This document shows positions 13,514-19,886 of a stretch of 19,886 bases of DNA, in pieces (position 1 is the first letter of the stretch; each line of letters starts with the position of its first letter). Under the pieces are notes generated by a model. It was given only the letters and a program-made list of their open reading frames with translations. It had not been told where the DNA came from and made no database searches. The position numbers and the translations under genes were made by a program. Source of the stretch: Planctomycetota bacterium (GTDB lineage Bacteria; Planctomycetota; Phycisphaerae; WQYP01); the NCBI GenBank assembly GCA_021818565.1, contig JAKATV010000302.1:1-19886 (forward strand), written 5' to 3'.

Positions 13514-14914
13514 TCAGCGTGCAAATCCAATGGAGCGTATTTTAACCCATGCGCCTTGCTGGCCATTGATAATCGGATCAATGCGAAGCTGGCTGATCGC
13601 ACCGTGGTAGGTTTTCTGGTTGGCCAGACGGATTGCGTAACGATGATAACGACCATCTGCCTGAATTGGAAAAGTCACACGGCAGGATGGTGAAAATCGG
13701 GTGTGGTGAAACCGACGCCACCAGATGGTGCCGTATTTTTTGGTTGTTTTGTATGCGGCATCCATATACAACACCGGAGCCTTCTTCGCCCGCCAGAAGC
13801 ATAGAGGGCTGATGAGTTGCGGATCACGCCCTGCCAAGGACACATTCAAGCATCCTTTTATGGGCCAACCCGTATCATGCGCATTGACATACATCCAGTG
13901 CTGACGATCATGCGTAAAATTCCATCCGGGTAACACAGAACGTGGTGCGTGTTTATACACCCAGGATCTAATGCGTCCGACTGATCCGACAATTAACACG
14001 TAGCGATATTGATAGACAATATTATGGTCAATAATATCGAAGAAATTCGGTGCAATATACCCAGCCTGGCTGTCTGTCGGACCGCCGGTACCGTGGACTA
14101 AACCGTAAAAGCCACCAGAAAATCGGTAATCATGCGGTGCCCATATCCCTAGGCCAAATCCAGCATTATTGACCAGAGCGGCCCAGTTTTCCGTGGCATT
14201 AAACGCAATCCACGGATCACCTTTCCGGCTGCCTGCAAAAACCTGCATTTTTCTCTTAAGAACAGCGGGTGGATCCAGCATCGTCACCGGCGCGCTGGTA
14301 AACGGCCTACTACCGGTGTATGTCACAAGCCGCCAGAATTTCCCAACAGTATAAATAGCCGGGCATTCCTGGGGACGGGCTGAATACTGTTTTAAATCTT
14401 TTCTGAATACCACCATGCGGCACCGGACATGAACTGTATCTCCTTGCAACGTTATGTGCGTCTGAAAACTGCAACGCGCCGGCTGATTATCGAGTGGCCA
14501 GATCATGGGAATGGACCGTACCACCAGACTGTGGCCATCATCTTTAAAATAGACTACTCGCGATGGATTTTTAAACGCATCGCCAGCCTGAACGGGGTTC
14601 CAGCCCAACATTCGCCAGTAAGACCGAATCTTTCGCCCGGGTGGAATGTATGGAACCGGACCGGAGTAGTCCGACATCTGGATTTCACGCCCCAGGTCAA
14701 CATGATTAATCATATTAATCCGGCTCCGGGATTGAGCCAGATAGGTTATTGCGCCGCCCATGGCCAAATTAATCCCAATCCGCAATCTTCCATTATCAAG
14801 ATACCGCATTCGCGGTGGCGGAAGATTCTTTGCACTGCAGGTAGCCGTCGCTACGGCGCATACAGCCACGGAAAAAAGAACCCTGAAAAGAACTAAATTA
14901 ACCATTTTCGACAT
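13514..14914 (-). CDS. Unrecognised secreted protein of the glycoside hydrolase operon
   Basis: I do not recognise a named family. The 466-aa protein begins with a signal peptide (hydrophobic about 6-24, probable cleavage after CSA at 26-28), so it acts outside the cytoplasm. Residues about 38-60 (YLDNGRLRIGINLAMGGAIT plus following) have the look of a mutarotase-like beta-sandwich that opens with a G-G-A-I motif. Further conserved-looking parts are SGPVPYIPPGRK, LGWNPVQAGDAF, IPMIWPLDNQPARCSFQT, RPQECPAIYTVGKFWRLVTY and, near the C-terminus, FPIQADGRYHRYAI, which resembles carbohydrate-binding beta-sandwich modules. The ATG at 14914 has GGAG 8 bases upstream, in nearly the same context (GGAGTAACATTG) as the upstream GH78 start (GGAGTACATTG). 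It follows that gene by 115 bases and is the last of three genes. Function in polysaccharide binding or cleavage is inferred from context. Confidence 0.8.
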   Translation of the reverse strand: MSKMVNLVLFRVLFSVAVCAVATATCSAKNLPPPRMRYLDNGRLRIGINLAMGGAITYLAQSRSRINMINHVDLGREIQMSDYSGPVPYIPPGRKIRSYWRMLGWNPVQAGDAFKNPSRVVYFKDDGHSLVVRSIPMIWPLDNQPARCSFQTHITLQGDTVHVRCRMVVFRKDLKQYSARPQECPAIYTVGKFWRLVTYTGSRPFTSAPVTMLDPPAVLKRKMQVFAGSRKGDPWIAFNATENWAALVNNAGFGLGIWAPHDYRFSGGFYGLVHGTGGPTDSQAGYIAPNFFDIIDHNIVYQYRYVLIVGSVGRIRSWVYKHAPRSVLPGWNFTHDRQHWMYVNAHDTGWPIKGCLNVSLAGRDPQLISPLCFWRAKKAPVLYMDAAYKTTKKYGTIWWRRFHHTRFSPSCRVTFPIQADGRYHRYAIRLANQKTYHGAISQLRIDPIINGQQGAWVKIRSIGFAR

Positions 14915-14969
14915 CAATGTTACTCCGAGATTACTGGCGGCACATAGCAGCCATCATTTGCTTGCTTTA

Positions 14970-14989
14970 TTTAAACGTCAGTTTAAACG
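14970..14989. repeat. Direct repeat TTTAAACG in GH78-downstream gap
   Basis: TTTAAACG occurs at 14970-14977 and 14982-14989 (12-base period); the second copy includes the palindrome GTTTAAAC. It lies about 55 bases before the start of the last gene of the operon and could be an operator or chance AT-rich sequence. Confidence 0.4.
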
Positions 14990-15029
14990 AATTGAACGGC
15001 ACCGATAATCATATTCATATACTATTATT

Positions 15030-17486
15030 TTACGTAACTGCGGTACACACATATTTTCCCGGCGGCAACGCGAAGAGATGAAAACCTCTGCTTTGGCCTT
15101 GATATTGCCATTGTCGACTGGCTTGGATTCCCCGACCGCGATGAAGATTAACCGATTCTCCGTTGATGGAAATTGATCGCCATGATCGGCTTCGCACCGG
15201 AACACCGGCTAACGCTCTAATGGGGGACGGTAGATCAATAGACATTTCAAAATGATCATGGCTATTGTTGAGGTCAACGGAAATCAAGCCATGGGTGGCG
15301 AGCATGGATGCGGAAATGTGTTTGACATTGCCAGGCTGGGGCAGAATCTGACATTCGATGCAGCCGGGAGCCACTGGCGAGATACCCGCCATTTTTTGTG
15401 ACATGAGCGTCAGCGGTCCTCCGGACCATCCATGATTATACGATCCGTTATATCCATCGCAGTCCCATCTTTCTGGAAGTGTAGAGATTGGTAAGGATAA
15501 AAAACGGGCGTAACGCTTTTTCATCCGGGCGATGGCCGCATTGGGCTGGTTCATGTGAAATAGCGATTCCAGAACATATTTTTCCATATAAGGGCTGGCA
15601 TGCATTTGGGTTTGCAACACCTTCAGCAGCGATGGAAACTGCGGCTCTTTCGCAAAACCACAGAGAATGGCCATGGCATTGCCACGGTCGTCCGTCTGAC
15701 CTTTGTAATCCCTGCTGCGATAGGCCGTGCCATTCCAGTAGGCCGTGTTAAAGTGCGAGGCGATGCTATGCATGGCATGTTGATAAGCAGGAATATCGGC
15801 ATAATGACCGGTTAGTTTGGCCATCTGAACCGCCGACTTTAAGGCCAGATAAAGCCAGGTATTGTCCAATAGACGTCCGTCGATATTTTTTCCCCAGTCA
15901 TACCATGGCCAGCCACCATGCCGATGCGGGGCCAAGCCATCCGCTCCTATCGGATAAAGACTCAAGTATCGACGCACATGCGAATATGCGTTGCGAATGG
16001 TGGCGGCATCACCGGTATGCAGGTAATAAGTCCAGAAGCCATACCACCCGATACTTGCAAGCATCTGACTGGGCAACTCATTTTGCGTATAGAGCGATGG
16101 CACCGGTGCGTAAAGCACGCCGGTTGCCGGCTCCTGCCACCCCACCAGATTGTCGATGGCCTTTTTGAGCAGTCGATCAGCGCGCCGATCCAGTGAATAA
16201 AAAGTCTGGCCCAGATCAATAACGACATCGCCCCACCACAGGCCACGCTCACGATCGGGGCAATCTGAATAGTTATCACGCATGTTGACGTAGAGCGTCC
16301 GTTGTGCCCGGTTCCAAAGCTTATTCAGGGCAGGATCAGAACTGGTAAAATGGCCTGCAAACGCACAGTTGTAACCACTTTCCCTATAGCCTAATTGCAA
16401 AATCCTGACACCCGGCGGAAAACTGTAAACAACATGCTCGCCGCTCATCCAGCCCAGAGATTCGAATTCCTGCACACCTGAGGTGGTAACGTACTGCGAA
16501 CGCACGGAATTGGCACCCGGAAAATAGCGATCGGTACGAATGTCGACCACCAATCCGGCTGGTGCGTCGACTTTGAGATAAGGCGTGACCTGCGCATCAT
16601 AAGGCAGTTGGCACCAAACGCGAGATCCCTTGAGAGTCTTGGGTAATTTAGATTGATTCAAAATGGACAGCACCGGAAAATGCAGGGATTCTCCGAATTT
16701 TAATGCCTTAATCTCATGGTCATTGACGTAAGGCCGGATGCCGCCATGTTTCCAGAACGCAACCGGTCGCGGCTTGAGTGGCCCCCACGGCTTATCCCCG
16801 GCGATACCCTTTTCTATGGCCGATGGCCACGCAGAATCGTTGAAGTTCGCGTGGGTCCAATCCGGAATATCCTTGCGGGCATCAAAGTGGACATTCCATT
16901 CTGACAGCCGGTAGTTGGGAGACGGCGGCTCGCTCGGGCCATAGGCCGGATGGGCCAGGGCCTTCCAATGACGATTGCTGATTATTTTTATGCCATCGAT
17001 ATTGGCGTTAAAATAAAGTCCGCCTTGACCGCTGCTGACATGCGAAAATCCGCTTTTCCCCCAGTACCATACCAAGATGGCGATCGCGTTTTTCCCGGCA
17101 GTGAGAAAACGTGATAAATCCAGTTGATCATAATATGTTTCACCCGGTCGCGGACCACGCTTGAGTCCACCTTCAAACAGGGCCAACCTGCCATTAATCC
17201 AAAGCCAGTACTTTGAATCAACCGCGATGGTGGCGATGGCGTGTTTTGGTGCGGAGGTAAGATTCAACGTGTGGCGAAAACACATCCACGTATTGACCGG
17301 TCCAGCGTGGCTGTCCCATATCCAGCGTGGCGCGGTCGCTCGTCGAGCGGATTGCAATGCTCCAGGCGTCGCCACGGCAGCAACCGCAGTGCTGGCGAGA
17401 AACGTGCGGCGTGAGACCGGATCATTGCCAGCCGAATCTGTTATCGAAATCGCATCATTGGTTTTATTGCTGTGCTCGCTATACAT
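15030..17486 (-). CDS. Alpha-L-rhamnosidase, GH78, Tat-exported
   Basis: This 818-aa enzyme is predicted to remove terminal alpha-L-rhamnose from polysaccharides or glycosides by inversion. The N-terminus has a twin-arginine signal (SRRTFLAS at 25-32, then an Ala-rich stretch), so it is exported folded. An N-terminal beta-sandwich (about 52-230) precedes a further beta domain and the (alpha/alpha)6 barrel. The catalytic block SDCPDRERGLWWGD holds D408, E413 and D420, with the same spacing as D567, E572 and D579 of the Bacillus GH78 RhaB; E413 would be the general acid. A second conserved Glu is E672 in LPERWD, followed by SYNHGW. The start at 17486 is preferred (GGAG 7 bases upstream); the frame continues to a TTG at 17537. 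It lies 64 bases after the GH3 stop and 115 before an unknown secreted protein, on one strand. Confidence 0.9.
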   Translation of the reverse strand: MYSEHSNKTNDAISITDSAGNDPVSRRTFLASTAVAAVATPGALQSARRATAPRWIWDSHAGPVNTWMCFRHTLNLTSAPKHAIATIAVDSKYWLWINGRLALFEGGLKRGPRPGETYYDQLDLSRFLTAGKNAIAILVWYWGKSGFSHVSSGQGGLYFNANIDGIKIISNRHWKALAHPAYGPSEPPSPNYRLSEWNVHFDARKDIPDWTHANFNDSAWPSAIEKGIAGDKPWGPLKPRPVAFWKHGGIRPYVNDHEIKALKFGESLHFPVLSILNQSKLPKTLKGSRVWCQLPYDAQVTPYLKVDAPAGLVVDIRTDRYFPGANSVRSQYVTTSGVQEFESLGWMSGEHVVYSFPPGVRILQLGYRESGYNCAFAGHFTSSDPALNKLWNRAQRTLYVNMRDNYSDCPDRERGLWWGDVVIDLGQTFYSLDRRADRLLKKAIDNLVGWQEPATGVLYAPVPSLYTQNELPSQMLASIGWYGFWTYYLHTGDAATIRNAYSHVRRYLSLYPIGADGLAPHRHGGWPWYDWGKNIDGRLLDNTWLYLALKSAVQMAKLTGHYADIPAYQHAMHSIASHFNTAYWNGTAYRSRDYKGQTDDRGNAMAILCGFAKEPQFPSLLKVLQTQMHASPYMEKYVLESLFHMNQPNAAIARMKKRYARFLSLPISTLPERWDCDGYNGSYNHGWSGGPLTLMSQKMAGISPVAPGCIECQILPQPGNVKHISASMLATHGLISVDLNNSHDHFEMSIDLPSPIRALAGVPVRSRSWRSISINGESVNLHRGRGIQASRQWQYQGQSRGFHLFALPPGKYVCTAVT

Positions 17487-17550
17487 CAATGTACTCCATA
17501 AAATATTTGGTGCTGTCACGCTTTTGCAGTTCGTCAAATGTAAGTCAATA

Positions 17551-19886
17551 TTACCACATCACCACACCATGCAATGGTTCATTTCGGCTGGAGGTTCCCA
17601 CTGCCACGGTGTAGGCACCCGGCGGTACCACCCATGCATTCGTCGCACTGTCGTAGGTGGCAAATGCCTTCCAATTCAACGACATCGCCACAGTGCGACT
17701 TTGCCCGGTATTCAGTTCCACGCGCTGAAAACCCTCCAGCTTTTGAACCACGCGATTCACTTTTCCACCCTGCGGCGGATGCACATATAACTGCACGACC
17801 TCGGCACCGGCGCGTGGACCGGTGTTGGTTACCGTTACATGAACGGTGATCATCCGTTGCGGACCGGTTCCAACGGAACTTACTGTCAAATGACGAAGTG
17901 AAAATGTGGTGTACGAAAGTCCAAATCCAAATGGAAACAACGGGCGGATGTGCTTGTAGTCATACCAGCGATAGCCGATATAAATCCCCTCCACAAATTT
18001 GCATCGCGCACCGGCTCCGCTGGGGAAACCCGCATAAGCCGGCTCGGCCTTCCAGCGATGATTAAACACGCCCGGATAGCCCGGAAAATGATGATACACC
18101 GCTTCATTGCGCCAGTGCCGACTGAAGGTATCCGGCAGGTGACCGCTGGGATCAATGTGTCCAAAAATGATTTTGGCGATACTGATATTGCCAGTCTGCC
18201 CCGGATACCATCCCCACAGCAAACCTGCAACATGGTGTATCCATTTTTCCATGCCCACACCGGCTCCGGCATAAACCACGGCGATGGTGTGTGCATTCAG
18301 CATGGCAGCCTCTCGCAAATATTCATTTTGCGGGCCGGTGAGATTGTACGGACGGTCCGCCTGTTCCCGCTGGATAGTCTGGTTGAATCCCATGCAGGCA
18401 ATAACATCATCAGCATGACGGATTAACATGCGTTGGGCCGGCGTAAACAGATGCACGCTTTTCCGCGGCATCCAGCCAAAGCCGATGACGGCCGGTTTAT
18501 TTACAAAACTGCGGTACACCACACGCACCTGATACGTTTTACCACCGCGTAAATGCACGGTGGTCAAGGCTCCTTTGAGCGGATGCACGGGGTTTTGCCA
18601 GACGGGAATCCACAAATCAATAATCCGGCGACCATCCAGATACACCTCACCCGAACCATTAACCGCACAGATAAAACTGTACTTGCCGGTACGGTCGGGA
18701 TGAATCGCCGCCTTCCAGACCACGCTGACGGGAGCTTTGCCGGTGCTGGCCTGGTGGGTTGTCGCGAAAATCCCCTGCATTAAATTAGCAGCGCGACTGC
18801 TTTTCGAAGAGCTAGATGGGTTGCCGTTAAATTCTGGCGTTGCTTCCAGCGAAATATTCCGCTGGATAATTTGCGTCGGCTTTCCGCCAAATTTGCCATT
18901 GGCATAGTAATCAGCCACCACTCCTGGCTTGCCATCGGGAGTGGTCAACGCCCCTTGGCCCCAATATTGCTTATAGGTGTCACTCCACGGCACAGCAGCG
19001 AGATGAACATTCGGTCCGGCTACCTGTCGCACTGCGTTAAATAGTGTCAGCGGTTTTACCGCCGGGGTAACATGAGAACTGCCACCGCCGCCCGTAACCA
19101 CCCGTGTGGCCCAGGGGGCGATGAATACCACGTTCATGCGATGGGAAGGATTCAGCGGCAGGACGTGATCCTGATTTTTCAGCAACACCGTTCCCTCAGC
19201 CGCTATTCGATTTACCACTGCGCCATCACCCGCAGTGCTCGCCTTGCGGTGATTAAATGGATTGTTCGGATCATTGAAGCCCATGGCCACAATCATGCGC
19301 AGAATCGGACGCACACGCTCGTTGATTAATGCAACGGTTATCCTGTGCTGATTTAACAGGCGGGTAATCTTCGGTAGAGAATATGCACGCGCGGCGGGCA
19401 TTTCCAGATTCAACCCTGCTTTCAGGCTGTGCAGCGTGTTATACACGCCGCACCAGTCAGTCATCACCATCCCCTGAAATCCCCATTGTTTGCGCAGAAC
19501 CGTGGTAAGGTTAAAGGCGTTAGCTCCCGCATAATGGCCATTGATCCGGTTAGCTGCGGTCATCAACGACCAGGCGTGTCCCTGCCGCACGGCCGCCCTG
19601 AACGGGGGAAGATAAATTTCCTCCAAGGCCCGCCGACTGATAATGCAGTTGATCCATGGTCGCATGGTTTCGATTTCATTGCCCACAAAGTGTTTGCAGC
19701 ACGCTGCCACATCCTCCGCCTGCAGGCCCTTGATGTAAGGCACAACCATCTGCGAAGCCAGAAATGGATCCTCGCCTCCAATGTATTCCATGCTGCGACC
19801 ATTTTGCGGTTGGCGAAGAACGTTCAACCCCGGCCCCAATAGAATGCCCACATGTTTGGCGCGCGCATCAATACCGATGTGCCGCC
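17551..19886 (-). CDS. Glycoside hydrolase family 3 with PA14 domain (5' end beyond right edge)
   Basis: The frame is open to the right edge and lacks only the N-terminal part of the first domain. GH3 enzymes cleave terminal beta-linked sugars with retention; typical are beta-glucosidases and beta-xylosidases. Numbering from the GTG at 19851: LLGPGLNVLRQPQNGRSMEY (4-23), CKHFVGNE (52-59), the nucleophile motif MVMTDW with Asp132, AAEGTVLLKNQ (217-227) opening the second domain, an inserted PA14 domain (about 309-460, VVADYYANGKFGG... to VIGFGW), then LPDTFSRHW, FVEGIYIGYRWYDY (619-632), PLFPFGFGLSYTTF and a C-terminal fibronectin-III-like domain (about 665-755). PA14-containing GH3 proteins are usually secreted; the signal peptide would lie outside the window. 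The general acid is not clear from the sequence. It is the first gene of the operon seen here, with GH78 following 64 bases downstream. Confidence 0.93.
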   Translation of the reverse strand, partial: RHIGIDARAKHVGILLGPGLNVLRQPQNGRSMEYIGGEDPFLASQMVVPYIKGLQAEDVAACCKHFVGNEIETMRPWINCIISRRALEEIYLPPFRAAVRQGHAWSLMTAANRINGHYAGANAFNLTTVLRKQWGFQGMVMTDWCGVYNTLHSLKAGLNLEMPAARAYSLPKITRLLNQHRITVALINERVRPILRMIVAMGFNDPNNPFNHRKASTAGDGAVVNRIAAEGTVLLKNQDHVLPLNPSHRMNVVFIAPWATRVVTGGGGSSHVTPAVKPLTLFNAVRQVAGPNVHLAAVPWSDTYKQYWGQGALTTPDGKPGVVADYYANGKFGGKPTQIIQRNISLEATPEFNGNPSSSSKSSRAANLMQGIFATTHQASTGKAPVSVVWKAAIHPDRTGKYSFICAVNGSGEVYLDGRRIIDLWIPVWQNPVHPLKGALTTVHLRGGKTYQVRVVYRSFVNKPAVIGFGWMPRKSVHLFTPAQRMLIRHADDVIACMGFNQTIQREQADRPYNLTGPQNEYLREAAMLNAHTIAVVYAGAGVGMEKWIHHVAGLLWGWYPGQTGNISIAKIIFGHIDPSGHLPDTFSRHWRNEAVYHHFPGYPGVFNHRWKAEPAYAGFPSGAGARCKFVEGIYIGYRWYDYKHIRPLFPFGFGLSYTTFSLRHLTVSSVGTGPQRMITVHVTVTNTGPRAGAEVVQLYVHPPQGGKVNRVVQKLEGFQRVELNTGQSRTVAMSLNWKAFATYDSATNAWVVPPGAYTVAVGTSSRNEPLHGVVMW

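Noticed and set aside
13270..13545. 91-aa ORF starting with GTG directly after the ccbP-like stop
   Set aside because: No ribosome binding site, no motif, and it runs into the 3' end of the opposite secreted-protein gene.
17161..17790. 209-aa plus-strand ORF
   Set aside because: Antisense to the GH78 start and the GH3 end, both of which are well supported.

Overview
The window reads as bacterial chromosome with good Shine-Dalgarno sites (GGAG/GGAGG) before most genes. The gene set suggests a planctomycete, perhaps of the Phycisphaerae: a PPi-type PEP carboxykinase-like giant protein, a Tat-exported GH78, a PA14-containing GH3, a CcbP-like calcium-binding protein, orphan RHS tips and abundant text-like intergenic repeats. 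This placement is inference from gene content; there is no rRNA or tRNA gene here.

Layout. (1) 1-2501, minus strand: two orphan RHS/YD-repeat fragments and between them a candidate immunity gene. Both RHS fragments start with the same kind of short leader (MVA...RRSTSISSAPSVV...RGE), which is built from a dispersed repeat. (2) 2502-3023: non-coding, with a cluster of hairpins. (3) 3024-5581, minus strand: a YihY/BrkB-family membrane protein followed, translationally coupled, by anhydro-MurNAc kinase (anmK). (4) 5830-6387, plus: an HPP-family membrane protein. (5) 6400-10848, plus: a promoter, then a two-gene operon of a ~1150-aa protein that I recognise as probable PPi-dependent PEP carboxykinase, and a FolD homologue whose three classic catalytic positions are all substituted. 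(6) 10849-12897: accessory scrapyard with a 5'-truncated S23 four-helix-bundle gene, a 3'-truncated RhuM gene and about 0.9 kb of mosaic repeats arranged A-B-A'-B'. (7) 12898-13269, plus: a CcbP-like calcium-binding protein. (8) 13514-19886, minus strand: a carbohydrate-degradation operon of GH3 (cut by the right edge), GH78 alpha-L-rhamnosidase and an unrecognised secreted beta-sandwich-like protein.

The most interesting signal is the mosaic repeat family. Three copies in 20 kb begin with ATGGT(C/T)GC and share modules with each other. Two of them run in frame into RHS coding sequence through the same Arg-Gly-Glu (CGTGGTGAAA) junction, so the repeat may mark where RHS tips are swapped or captured. 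The second is the FolD variant, predicted to have lost cyclohydrolase activity, in an operon with a PEP carboxykinase-like gene.
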